Program-made: the position numbers and the translations under genes
Source of the DNA: an uncultured Clostridia bacterium
GTDB taxonomy: Bacteria > Bacillota > Clostridia > Christensenellales > UBA1242
DNA: 64,000 nucleotides
NCBI GenBank assembly: GCA_934771475.1
Contig: CAKVMD010000004.1
Span: 21,261-85,260 of the forward strand
Direction: 5' to 3'
The notes under the pieces: model-generated
Seen by the model: the letters and a program-made list of their open reading frames with translations, nothing else
Databases searched by the model: none
Told to the model about the DNA's origin: nothing
In this document: positions 52,173 to 60,192 of the stretch, piece by piece
How positions within the stretch are numbered: the stretch's first letter is position 1
How the letters are laid out: every line of letters starts with the position of its first letter

Positions 52173-54416
52173 TTATTCATCGCCAAAAAGTTCAGTTATT
52201 TTTTTGTTTGCGGTTATCAAAAGTTCTTTTAAAAGGGTGAAGCGCTGAACAGTATAGTTATTTGCAACCATTCTTTTCAGATTTTTCTGCTCTCCCACTA
52301 TTACCACCATCTTTTTGGCGCGGGTTACAGCGGTATAGATAAGGTTCCTCGTTAAAATCATGCTTGGCCCAGCAATAGCGGGGATAATCACAACATCAAA
52401 TTCACTACCTTGGCTTTTATGAATAGTGATAGCGTAAGCAAGCGAAAGTTGTCCTATTTCTGTTCGGGGATATAGACAACGCCTGCCATCTTCAAACATT
52501 ACCACCATTTCATTGGTTTGAAAGTCTATAAGTTCGATGTATCCAATGTCTCCATTGAAAACGCCTTCGCCTTCTTCCTCAATAAAGCCATTCATTTTTT
52601 TCCAAACAAGGTTGTAGTTGTTTGCTGTCTGCATAACCTTGTCGCCGACTCTAAAAATTGTCTCGCCAAGAGGAATTTCAAGTTTTGTTACCGAAGGTGG
52701 GTTGAGCCTTTCTTGCAAGGCGCGGTTAAGGTTGTCAATTCCGCAAACTCCCGCTTTTAGAGGCGCAAGCACTTGTAATGAAGCACTGCTTAGCCCAGTA
52801 AATTTAGGCAAACGACTTACTACCATTTCAACTATGGAGTTTTTAATAGCGTTTAAGTCTGCTTTTTCTTCAAAGAAAAAGTCTTTTGAAGAGTTGTTTA
52901 AAATTGGCATTTTCCCGCCATTTATAAGGTGCGCGTTGGTAATGATTAAACTATCATCGCTTTGGCGGAATATTTTGGTAAGCATTGAAACTTTTATTGT
53001 GTTGCTTTTCAAAATGTCGTCTAGCACATTTCCCGCACCGACACTTGGTAATTGGTCTTTATCTCCCACTAAAATAAGTTTACAGTCGCGTGGCAACGCT
53101 TTGCAAAGGTGGCTCATCAGCGCGACATCAACCATGGAAACTTCATCCACAATCACAGCGTCAACCTTAAAAGTGTTGTTTTCATTATGCACAAAGCGGT
53201 TGTTTAGTGCAAGGTTGCCAGACGCGACTTCAAGCGCGCGATGTATGGTTTTTGCTTCTTCTCCGGTTGCATCACTCATTCTTTTAGATGCTCTGCCAGT
53301 AGGGGCGAGGAGCATATACGATTTTCGATTGTTTTTCAAAATATCAATTATACATTTAATTATGGTGGTTTTTCCAGTTCCCGGGCCACCAGTGATAACT
53401 GAAACGCCACTGTTTATAGAATTTATTATGGCATTTTTTTGTTCTTCATGAAAACTTATATTGTTTTTTTCTTCAAAATGTTGAATTTCGTCTTCCAGAT
53501 TGAGTTTTTCAGACACTTGGCTAATGTTTAAAAGGGACAATTTTTGTGCAACAACATTTTCATAGAAATAATATTTCGCCAGCACCGCGATTTCGCAACC
53601 GTTTTGCCACATTAAAAGCACCGTTTTGTCAAGCGTCAGACTTTCAAGCGAGCTTTCATAAAGTTCATTATTGGCGTCAAGGTCAATTTCAAGGAGCCTT
53701 GATGCTTGCGATAACAAAAAATTTTTTGGCAGATATGTATTGCCCGCTTTTTCAACCGAATTTGTAAGAGTGTAGAGAATTCCTGCACGGACTCTAAATT
53801 GGCTGTTTTGTGGTATGCCAATGTTTTTTGCAATTTTGTCTGCGGTCATGAAACCAATTCCTTCCACATCTTCCACGAGGCGGTAAGGGTTGGTTTTTAC
53901 GATGTCGACAGTTTTAGAGCCGTAAATATCGTAAATTTTGAGAGCCATGTTGGTGGTGATATTATATTTTTGGAGAAACATTACGGTGTTTTGAAGTTTT
54001 TTAAGTTCCTTAAATTTCTCACCAATTTCAAGAGCCTTTTTCATGCTGATATTTTTCACTTCTGCAAGTGAGGCTGGGCTCATTTCAATAATTGTAAAAG
54101 TATCCTCTTTGAAGTGCTTAACAATATTTTTTGCGGTGATTGGACCCACGCCTTTGATAAGTCCAGAGGCAAGATACCTCTCAATGCCAGCAAGTGAGGT
54201 TGGCAAAACGACCTCATAGGAAGTAAACGCGAATTGGTAACCATACTTTGCATTGTTAACAAACTCGCCTTCAAGTGAGAGGTTTTCGCCCACATTGGCG
54301 TTTATAAGTTTGCCCACGCAAATAACGCCTGTACCTTTAAAGTCAAGCCCAAAAACCGTGTAACCGTTCTCATCATTTCTAAAAATTATTTCTTCAATAG
54401 GTCCGTCTATTTGCAT
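52173..54416 (-). CDS. recD2: RecD2 ATP-dependent DNA helicase
   Basis: A 747-residue superfamily 1B 5'-3' helicase of the RecD-like type found without RecBC. The N-terminal OB-like part (ENGYTVFGLD, then GLIKGVGPITAKNIVKHF with a helix-hairpin-helix) precedes motor domain 1 with Walker A ITGGPGTGKTT (about 338-348) and VDEVSMVD (about 418-425). Motif V/VI appears as LAYAITIHKSQGSEFDVVII (about 653-672) with the terminal NLIYTAVTRAK. RecD2 acts in replication-fork maintenance and repair. The start has no ribosome-binding site and lies six bases after a promoter -10, so the mRNA is probably leaderless. Confidence 0.93.
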   Translation of the reverse strand: MQIDGPIEEIIFRNDENGYTVFGLDFKGTGVICVGKLINANVGENLSLEGEFVNNAKYGYQFAFTSYEVVLPTSLAGIERYLASGLIKGVGPITAKNIVKHFKEDTFTIIEMSPASLAEVKNISMKKALEIGEKFKELKKLQNTVMFLQKYNITTNMALKIYDIYGSKTVDIVKTNPYRLVEDVEGIGFMTADKIAKNIGIPQNSQFRVRAGILYTLTNSVEKAGNTYLPKNFLLSQASRLLEIDLDANNELYESSLESLTLDKTVLLMWQNGCEIAVLAKYYFYENVVAQKLSLLNISQVSEKLNLEDEIQHFEEKNNISFHEEQKNAIINSINSGVSVITGGPGTGKTTIIKCIIDILKNNRKSYMLLAPTGRASKRMSDATGEEAKTIHRALEVASGNLALNNRFVHNENNTFKVDAVIVDEVSMVDVALMSHLCKALPRDCKLILVGDKDQLPSVGAGNVLDDILKSNTIKVSMLTKIFRQSDDSLIITNAHLINGGKMPILNNSSKDFFFEEKADLNAIKNSIVEMVVSRLPKFTGLSSASLQVLAPLKAGVCGIDNLNRALQERLNPPSVTKLEIPLGETIFRVGDKVMQTANNYNLVWKKMNGFIEEEGEGVFNGDIGYIELIDFQTNEMVVMFEDGRRCLYPRTEIGQLSLAYAITIHKSQGSEFDVVIIPAIAGPSMILTRNLIYTAVTRAKKMVVIVGEQKNLKRMVANNYTVQRFTLLKELLITANKKITELFGDE

Positions 54417-54422
54417 ATTTAT

Positions 54423-54451
54423 ATTTTAATAATAATTATCGTGAAAATCAA
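54423..54451 (-). promoter_or_regulatory. Promoter of recD2 giving a probable leaderless mRNA
   Basis: On the minus strand, TTGATT (54446-54451), 17-bp spacer, TAAAAT (54423-54428), then six bases to the ATG. Confidence 0.6.
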
Positions 54452-54460
54452 CAAAATAAC

Positions 54461-54499
54461 TTGCTTTTCTAAATATTTTTGGATATACTATGAAGTATA
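54461..54499 (+). promoter_or_regulatory. Promoter and operator of the MarR-type gene
   Basis: TTGCTT (54461-54466), 17-bp spacer, TATACT (54484-54489). The -10 is one arm of the perfect inverted repeat TATACT-atga-AGTATA (54484-54499), which suggests repression by steric blocking, probably autoregulation. Confidence 0.6.
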
Positions 54500-54531
54500 A
54501 GGTAGAAAAAAGGACAAATTAAAAACCAGAG

Positions 54532-54915
54532 ATGAAAAGAGCAGAAAAATTTATTGAAGTTGAAGCACTTATTGAGAACTTGATGAAAAGCCGTAGAAGC
54601 GGCGGCGTTTTGCGTATGAAAATTTTGCTATTCTGTTCAATCTACGAGAATTTGTCTGTAAGCATGATTATTGAAAAACTTGGCATTAAAAAGACTAACT
54701 TTGCACTTATGACTTCGGGACTAGAAAAAGAGGGGTGTATTAAGGTAACTCAATCAAATATGGATAGAAGGTGTCATCAAATTGAACTTACTCCAAAAGG
54801 ACGAGAAGAGCTTAATCATTATCTCAATGAGGTTGAAACTGGGCTGGGCGCAACAACAATGGAAGTAGACAGCGCGATTGAAGTTATCTGTAAATATTTG
54901 AATAGAGTCATTTAA
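54532..54915 (+). CDS. MarR-like winged-helix regulator
   Basis: 127 residues. LSVSMIIEKLGIKKTNFALMTSGLEKEGCI (about 41-70) is the recognition part of a winged helix, and VTQSNMDRRCHQIELTPKGREEL (about 71-93) is the MarR wing with its D-R-R and L-T-x-x-G landmarks. Members respond to small phenolic compounds or redox signals; no target is evident beyond its own promoter, which overlaps a palindrome. The ribosome-binding site is weak (AAAGGAC is distant). Confidence 0.75.
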   Translation: MKRAEKFIEVEALIENLMKSRRSGGVLRMKILLFCSIYENLSVSMIIEKLGIKKTNFALMTSGLEKEGCIKVTQSNMDRRCHQIELTPKGREELNHYLNEVETGLGATTMEVDSAIEVICKYLNRVI

Positions 54916-55032
54916 AGCCATTTAGCAAAGTTTAAATATTTGCCAAGTGGCTAAAATTGTTTAATAGGCACTTTGTTAATAAAATTGAAAACAAACTAAA
55001 TATGCTAACGCATATAAAATAGAGAGGTAAAA

Positions 55033-56463
55033 ATGTTAAGATTATATAATTCAGAAAGCAGAATGGTGGAAGATTTTGTTCCACATAATGAAAAAAAGGT
55101 TACTATTTATACTTGTGGACCAACAGTGTATCATTTTGCACATATCGGCAATTTAAGAACCTATGCCATGGAAGATATCTTGGAAAAAACAATAAGATAT
55201 TTAGGTTATAATGTTAAACGAGCAATGAATATTACAGATGTCGGCCACTTGTCAAGTGATGGGGATACAGGCGAAGATAAAATGCTGATTGGTGCTAAAA
55301 GAGAACATAAAACGGTGATGGAAATTGCTGCTGAATACACTCAGGCATTCAAAGAAGATTGCCAAAAATTAAATTTAAAATGGCCTGAAATTGTAGTCCC
55401 TGCCACATCTTGCATCGACGAATATATTAAAATTATTCAAGGATTGTTAGATAAAAACTTAGCCTATATAAATGAAGGGAATGTTTATTTTGACACCTCA
55501 AAATTAAAAAATTATTATAGATTTGGTGAACAAAAATCCCAAGATTTGCTTGTTGGCGCGCGAGATGATGTGGATCAAGATGACAGCAAAAAACATCAAA
55601 ATGACTTTGTTCTTTGGTTTACAAAGTCTAAATTTGAAAAACATGCTCTTAAATGGGATAGCCCATGGGGAGTAGGTTATCCCGGATGGCATATTGAATG
55701 CTCAGGTATTTCTCATAAATATTTAGGTGATTATTTGGATATTCATTGTGGTGGAGTGGACAATAAGTTCCCGCATCATACCAATGAAATAGCGCAAACC
55801 GAAGGATATATTGGGCACAAATGGTGTAATTATTGGTTTCATGTTGAGCATTTAAACAACAAAAATGGCAAAATGAGCAAAAGCACAGGCGAATTTTTAA
55901 CACTTTCAAGGCTTAATGAACTTGGTTATTCTCCTATGGTTTATAAATTCTTTTGCTTGCAAAGCCATTATCGAAAACAACTTGTTTTTACGGATGAATC
56001 TATTTCTTCTGCTAAGTCTGCTTATGAAAAACTTGTGAAAAGAATTTTGAGTTTAAAATGTGATGATTTGGCAATAGACCAAGATAAACAGACATTTTAT
56101 GATGACAAATTTAAGCAAGCATTATCAAACGATTTGAATACTTCTTATGCGTTGACAGTGCTGTTTGATGTCTTAAAAGACGAAAGTTTGAATTCAAACA
56201 CCAAAATTGCTTTAATTAAAAAATTTGACAGCGTTTTAGGACTTGATTTTACAAATATTCTTAATAAAGCAAATGAAAAACAAGAATCATCTCAAATTGA
56301 TGATGAAACTAAAACTTATATTGAAAATATGATAGCAAAAAGAATTGAAGCTAAGGCTGTAAAAGATTACGCTTTGGCAGATAAAATTCGTAACGAATTG
56401 ATGCAAAAAGGTGTAGAACTTGTAGATACAAAAGAAGGCACGACATACAAAATTACAAAATGA
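55033..56463 (+). CDS. cysS: Cysteine--tRNA ligase
   Basis: Class I aminoacyl-tRNA synthetase, 476 residues, full length. The zinc site begins TCGPTVYHFAHIGN, where the HIGH motif reads HIGN as usual for CysRS. ECSGI and HTNEIAQTEG provide further zinc ligands, and KMSKSTGEFLTL is the KMSKS loop. Leucine is spelled mostly TTA/TTG near the start, with fewer CTT than in neighbours, so recent transfer is possible but unproven. AGAGAGGTAAAA precedes the ATG. No T-box leader is visible upstream. In Bacillus it precedes mrnC; here mrnC lies about 39 kb away. Confidence 0.95.
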   Translation: MLRLYNSESRMVEDFVPHNEKKVTIYTCGPTVYHFAHIGNLRTYAMEDILEKTIRYLGYNVKRAMNITDVGHLSSDGDTGEDKMLIGAKREHKTVMEIAAEYTQAFKEDCQKLNLKWPEIVVPATSCIDEYIKIIQGLLDKNLAYINEGNVYFDTSKLKNYYRFGEQKSQDLLVGARDDVDQDDSKKHQNDFVLWFTKSKFEKHALKWDSPWGVGYPGWHIECSGISHKYLGDYLDIHCGGVDNKFPHHTNEIAQTEGYIGHKWCNYWFHVEHLNNKNGKMSKSTGEFLTLSRLNELGYSPMVYKFFCLQSHYRKQLVFTDESISSAKSAYEKLVKRILSLKCDDLAIDQDKQTFYDDKFKQALSNDLNTSYALTVLFDVLKDESLNSNTKIALIKKFDSVLGLDFTNILNKANEKQESSQIDDETKTYIENMIAKRIEAKAVKDYALADKIRNELMQKGVELVDTKEGTTYKITK

Positions 56464-56589
56464 TAAAAGGGCATTTTTATAATGCTTTTTTTGTTTGCAA
56501 ATAACTGAAAATTGGGTCATCTAGCAATAGCGATGAGATATATGCTTACAATGGAGTAAAAGAAAAATTTGACAAATTTCTTTTGATAG

Positions 56590-56618
56590 TTGAAAAAAGA
56601 GCAATATTGTGTTAAAAT
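56590..56618 (+). promoter_or_regulatory. Promoter of the ThyX-like gene
   Basis: TTGAAA (56590-56595), 17-bp spacer, TAAAAT (56613-56618), ahead of an AAAAGGAGAG site. Confidence 0.65.
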
Positions 56619-56644
56619 TGAATTATAGTTAAAAGGAGAGAAAA

Positions 56645-58015
56645 ATGGAAATTAAGATTAAAATGCATTCAGTTCTTGACACTCCACATGGAAAAGAAAT
56701 TGTGTGCAGTGAGGAACGAGAAAGCAGAATTTGTGAGGCTTTTAAACCATACGATTTAAATATGAATAGAATTGTTGCAGGGCTTATGGGTGCAACTTGC
56801 TATATGCCTGACACTTTTGACAAATTAAATAGCAAAACAGAAGAACAAGTTTTGAGAATTGCTGAAATCGTTGAAAGCAACTTTCATCATTCAACTTTTG
56901 GACATTCGTTTGTTACCCTCGAAATTACGGGCATACCAAAGGCTCTGGCTATGGTCTTGAATAACGAGCATGATTACAACACAAGCGAAAAATCAGCGCG
57001 TTATACAATCATGAAAGATGTTGCGCCAGACCAAAAGGAACTTTATGACAAATGGACACGAATTTTCAAGGCGGAAATTGAAAAACGATATCCAAACGGC
57101 TCCAATCCATTTTTTGATGAAGCGGGAAAGAAAGCACAAAAGTTGGCACAAGAAAACGCTCGTTATATGATTTCAGTCTTTACGCCAACAAACATGGTCT
57201 ATACCGTATCTTTTAGACAACTCAATTACATCGCGCATTGGATGGAATACCAAATTGCTCATCCAGATAATGCTTTTTATGAGGCAATGCAAAAAGAGAT
57301 GAAAGAGTTTATTGACTTTTGCAAAAACAATCATCTTTTTTCTGATCGTTTGGAAGATCACAAGGCAAGAAAATTTCAACTTTTTGGAGACCCTGCGCTT
57401 GAAGAATTTTATTCAAACATTTTTCAAGGAAGTTTCAAGATGAGTTTTGCTTGTCTTGCCCAAGCACAACGACATAGAACCCTTGACCATCACATTTCAA
57501 CTCTGACTTTCCAAGGCGAGTTTTCAAAGAATAGAGATTTCTATGTTCCACCAATTATTGCGGGAAATGAAAGTTTAAAAGATGAGTATTTAACTGATAT
57601 TTCATCTGTTGCGTATGCTCTTCCACAAGGGACAATGGTTGATGTTGTTGAAAGTGGCACGCTTGAAAACTTTATTCTTGAAGCAAAAGAAAGACTTTGC
57701 GCTTGCGCTCAAAAGGAAATTCGCGACCTTGTTTATGGACAAGCCAGGAAATATCTTTATCATTTACATATTAAACTTGATAACTTGGTTTCAGATGGGA
57801 AAGCGTATTTCGCAGAAAAACAAAAATTGCTTCTTTTGAGCAATGCTGATAGTTTTTTAAAAGAGAAGGAAGCCTTTAATCAGCAAGTTCAAATATATGA
57901 AAGATATATTGACGAACTTGAAAATATATGCAAAGGCGCAAGATGCAAAAGCGGGTATAAATGTTCGTCTCCATGTGGATTTAAAGAGGGCATAGACCTT
58001 GAAAGTTTGATTTAA
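56645..58015 (+). CDS. Double-length FAD-dependent thymidylate synthase (ThyX-like)
   Basis: 456 residues, about twice the canonical ThyX length. The first half matches ThyX from HHSTFGHSFVTLEITG (81-96) to NTSEKSARYT (112-121), the substrate-binding E-x-S-x-RY end of the motif. Where RHR should stand, it reads NNE. The second half has RHR at 276-278 (AQAQRHRTLDHHIS) and AQKEIRDLVYGQARKY (355-370), the C-terminal ThyX element. Thus the two halves look like degenerate, complementary copies. The C-terminus has four cysteines (CKGARCKSGYKCSSPC, 429-444), which could bind zinc or iron-sulfur. Expected role: dTMP synthesis. Confidence 0.8.
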   Translation: MEIKIKMHSVLDTPHGKEIVCSEERESRICEAFKPYDLNMNRIVAGLMGATCYMPDTFDKLNSKTEEQVLRIAEIVESNFHHSTFGHSFVTLEITGIPKALAMVLNNEHDYNTSEKSARYTIMKDVAPDQKELYDKWTRIFKAEIEKRYPNGSNPFFDEAGKKAQKLAQENARYMISVFTPTNMVYTVSFRQLNYIAHWMEYQIAHPDNAFYEAMQKEMKEFIDFCKNNHLFSDRLEDHKARKFQLFGDPALEEFYSNIFQGSFKMSFACLAQAQRHRTLDHHISTLTFQGEFSKNRDFYVPPIIAGNESLKDEYLTDISSVAYALPQGTMVDVVESGTLENFILEAKERLCACAQKEIRDLVYGQARKYLYHLHIKLDNLVSDGKAYFAEKQKLLLLSNADSFLKEKEAFNQQVQIYERYIDELENICKGARCKSGYKCSSPCGFKEGIDLESLI

Positions 58016-58055
58016 GCCATATTAAGACAAAATCACTCAAACATTGCTAAAATAT

Positions 58056-58084
58056 TTGACATAAAATCAAAACAATGATAGTAT
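58056..58084 (+). promoter_or_regulatory. Promoter of the 129-residue protein gene
   Basis: TTGACA (58056-58061), 17-bp spacer, TAGTAT (58079-58084), ahead of GAAAGGAG. Confidence 0.6.
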
Positions 58085-58106
58085 GAATTGTAGAAAGGAG
58101 TAAATT

Positions 58107-58496
58107 ATGAAATATAATTACAAAACTTTAAAAGAAGAACTTATCAAAAATGAACTTGCTGATGATGGTCTTGTAGCTCTTGGACAAAACATAAGCACAG
58201 CAGCAATATGGTTTGGTGCTATTGGGGCAGCAATCGCTGGAAGCAAAAACACACCTTTTACTGTATCTATGGTTGGCGAAAAAATCGTTATAATTCCTTA
58301 CGACAAGAATGGTCAGTATTTTGATAAAACCGAAGCGTATGCAAAAGAGGATATAAAAGCGCTTAAACTAGGTGGTTTTATTTACAAAACTCTTAAAATC
58401 ACAACAAAAGATGATAAGGTTCATAAATATACTATTTTGCAAGGCGTGAAAGATGTTAAAGCAATGCTCGAAAAACTTGCTCTTCCAAAAAAATAA
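58107..58496 (+). CDS. Hypothetical protein with a PH-like beta fold
   Basis: 129 residues behind AAAGGAG. A short helix is followed by TAAIWFGAIGAAIAG, then a run of strands (FTVSMVGEKIVIIPYD, YFDKTEAYAKEDIKALKL, KTLKITTKDDKVHKYTI) and a final helix VKDVKAMLEKL. This strand-rich order resembles bacterial PH-like domains. No catalytic motif or convincing membrane helix. It has its own promoter and terminator. Function unknown. Confidence 0.65.
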   Translation: MKYNYKTLKEELIKNELADDGLVALGQNISTAAIWFGAIGAAIAGSKNTPFTVSMVGEKIVIIPYDKNGQYFDKTEAYAKEDIKALKLGGFIYKTLKITTKDDKVHKYTILQGVKDVKAMLEKLALPKK

Positions 58497-58525
58497 ACTT
58501 CTAAAAAGATAATTTTGATAAAAAT

Positions 58526-58576
58526 AAAAGGTTGGATTTGTATCACAAGACTGCATACAAATTTAACCTTTTTTTG
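58526..58576 (+). terminator. Terminator of the 129-residue protein gene
   Basis: AAAGGTT...TTTGTAT paired with ATACAAA...AACCTTT around a small loop, then a T-run. Confidence 0.75.
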
Positions 58577-58860
58577 ATTTTTATAAGATAATAAATGTGG
58601 ATGCCAGTTTTGCGATGTGAAAGCAGTGCAGAAAATCATAGAAGCCGCCATTGCGACAAAATTAAGGCCCCAATATTGGTCGCAAAAGTATCGAAAACAA
58701 CATAAAGGCCTGTAAAAAATGACAGCGCAAAAAAGAGGTGGGAAATAGCACAAAAAAGAAGATAGTGTGATAAAACAGAGCACAAAAGGCGATAGGGTAG
58801 AGAATAAATAAAGCGGTAGAGCAAAAATTTAAAAAATCAATGACTAGACTACATAAATTA
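58577..58860. other. Intergenic region without a supported gene
   Basis: On the minus strand two overlapping hydrophobic reading frames occur, but they lack ribosome-binding sites and recognisable motifs and disagree in frame. The plus strand is stop-rich. The right edge is followed by the rplL terminator. It may be a decayed membrane-protein gene, but I cannot support this. Confidence 0.4.
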
Positions 58861-58865
58861 ACAAA

Positions 58866-58896
58866 AAAACATCAACGATTGTTGATGCTTTTTTAC
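58866..58896 (-). terminator. Terminator of rplJ-rplL
   Basis: CATCAAC (58870-58876) with GTTGATG (58881-58887), loop GATT, and a T-run on the minus strand. No rpoB follows, unlike the usual rplJ-rplL-rpoB-rpoC arrangement. Confidence 0.85.
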
Positions 58897-58921
58897 GCAA
58901 TATTCTTTTGTTTTATTTGAT

Positions 58922-59296
58922 TTATTTAAGTTTAACAGTTGCGCCAGCTTCTTTAAGTTTAGCTTCGATAGCTTTAGCTTCTTCAGTTGGAACGTTTTCT
59001 TTAACTGCTTTTGGAGCTCCGTCAACGAGAGCTTTAGCTTCGCCAAGTCCAAGTCCAGTGATTTCTCTTACAACTTTGATAACAGCGATTTTGTTTGCAC
59101 CTGCTTCAACAAGTTCAACTGTAAATTCGCTTTTTTCTTCAGCAGCTGGGGCAGCGGCGCCAGCAACAGGAGCAGCAACTGCAACAGGAGCAGCAGCAGA
59201 AACTCCAAATGTTTCTTCGAGTTCTTTAACAAGTTCACTAACTTCAAGAACGCTCATAGATTTGATTTCTTCAACTAATTGTTTAACATCAGCCAT
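58922..59296 (-). CDS. rplL: 50S ribosomal protein L7/L12
   Basis: 124 residues, normal length. The N-terminal dimerisation helix (VKQLVEEIKSMSVLEVSELV) joins a hinge rich in Ala and Gly (about 33-55) to the factor-binding C-terminal domain. That domain has FTVELVEAGANKIAVIKVVRE and GLGLGEAKALVDGAPK. It recruits translation GTPases to the ribosome. TAGGAGGAAAATTAAA precedes the ATG. It lies about 30 bp after rplJ and ends the operon. Confidence 0.97.
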   Translation of the reverse strand: MADVKQLVEEIKSMSVLEVSELVKELEETFGVSAAAPVAVAAPVAGAAAPAAEEKSEFTVELVEAGANKIAVIKVVREITGLGLGEAKALVDGAPKAVKENVPTEEAKAIEAKLKEAGATVKLK

Positions 59297-59328
59297 TTTA
59301 ATTTTCCTCCTAAAATTTTATTGCGTTT

Positions 59329-59850
59329 TTACGCGTTTTTTGTAGCAACAGCATTTAATGCTCTTGCAAGCCCACTGATAGGGGCGTTAAGCACTCTTGC
59401 AAGTGCTGAAATAGGACCATTGAGAGTCCCAAGTAATTTGGCAATGAGAACTTCTTTGCTTGGAAGTTTTGCCAAAGCTTCAATTTCCTTGCCTTCAACG
59501 AAATTACCATTAAGTAAACCAAATTTTACGGTTAATTTCTTTGTTTTTTCAGCAGTCTGGCAGGCGATTTTTGCACCGCTTACCTCATCGTCATAACTGA
59601 AAGCAACCGCACTAGTGCCATGAAGATATTCTTCGGCACCCTTGATTCCAAGTTCGTTGAGTGCGAGGAGCATTAATTTGTTTTTGTACACTTTGTATTC
59701 AGCGCCATTATTCTTAAATTCACGACGCATTTGTGTATCTTCTGCAACGGTCAAAGCGTTGTAATCAACGAAAGTAACAGATTTTGCTTTTGAAAGTTTT
59801 TCTTTGATTTCTTCAACGATTTGCTTTTTTGCTTCTAAATTTGCACTCAT
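59329..59850 (-). CDS. rplJ: 50S ribosomal protein L10
   Basis: 173 residues, normal length. It anchors L7/L12 dimers to the ribosome. SVTFVDYNALTVAEDTQMRREF (about 24-45) and YKVYKNKLMLLAL (about 52-64) are the rRNA-binding core. The C-terminal helix ISALARVLNAPISGLARALN contains the L12-binding repeats. AAAGGAGG precedes the ATG. The long structured leader indicates autoregulation by L10-L12. First gene of rplJ-rplL. Confidence 0.97.
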   Translation of the reverse strand: MSANLEAKKQIVEEIKEKLSKAKSVTFVDYNALTVAEDTQMRREFKNNGAEYKVYKNKLMLLALNELGIKGAEEYLHGTSAVAFSYDDEVSGAKIACQTAEKTKKLTVKFGLLNGNFVEGKEIEALAKLPSKEVLIAKLLGTLNGPISALARVLNAPISGLARALNAVATKNA

Positions 59851-59897
59851 GAAATCTTTTCCTCCTTTTTAATAGAATATTGCGTTATTAAAAATAA

Positions 59898-59934
59898 ATC
59901 TCTACGCCTAGGAAAAAAGCGTAGAGATGAAACA
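59898..59934 (-). terminator. Attenuator-like hairpin in the rplJ leader
   Basis: Perfect 10-bp stem ATCTCTACGC/GCGTAGAGAT (59898-59907 with 59919-59928) and, on the minus strand, a T-rich run after it, located between the L10 leader and rplJ. Confidence 0.6.
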
Positions 59935-59939
59935 TCTAT

Positions 59940-60010
59940 ATATACTTCTTTCCTCGGCAAGCACACCGTAGTGTTTATGGATAGCCACTTGCTGTCTATG
60001 GATAGATTTA
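59940..60010 (-). promoter_or_regulatory. Ribosomal protein L10 leader
   Basis: On the minus strand, ATAGACAGCAAG (59991-60002) pairs across the leader with GTGCTTGCCGAGG (59952-59964). This matches the L10-leader pattern in which free L10-L12 binds and lowers expression of rplJ-rplL. Confidence 0.75.
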
Positions 60011-60024
60011 AATTTAACGAGGCT

Positions 60025-60053
60025 ATTATACACAATAATTGTGCCTTTGTCAA
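60025..60053 (-). promoter_or_regulatory. Promoter of rplJ-rplL
   Basis: On the minus strand, TTGACA (60048-60053), 17-bp spacer, TATAAT (60025-60030): a perfect consensus. Confidence 0.9.
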
Positions 60054-60133
60054 TGATTTTTTAGCATTTTTTCATAAAAATCAAAAATTATGTTAACAAA
60101 TTTTGATAATTTTCAAATTGAGCCTTGCAATAA

Positions 60134-60162
60134 TTGACTTAGAAAGTGAATTTTGCTATTAT
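60134..60162 (+). promoter_or_regulatory. Promoter of leuS
   Basis: TTGACT (60134-60139), 17-bp spacer, TATTAT (60157-60162), then CTAGGAGATAAC and the ATG. The leader is short, with no T-box. Confidence 0.75.
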
Positions 60163-60192
60163 TACATATAAATAAACATTCTAGGAGATAAC

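Noticed and set aside
52618..53451. 277-codon plus-strand reading frame
   Set aside because: It is antisense to the recD2 motor domains and shows only Ser/Leu-rich mirror composition.
54916..55032. T-box riboswitch before cysS
   Set aside because: The gap is only 117 bp and shows neither a terminator/antiterminator pair nor a T-box sequence.
58636..58824. Hydrophobic minus-strand reading frame downstream of rplL
   Set aside because: No ribosome-binding site, no family motif and a conflicting overlapping frame; at most a decayed membrane gene.
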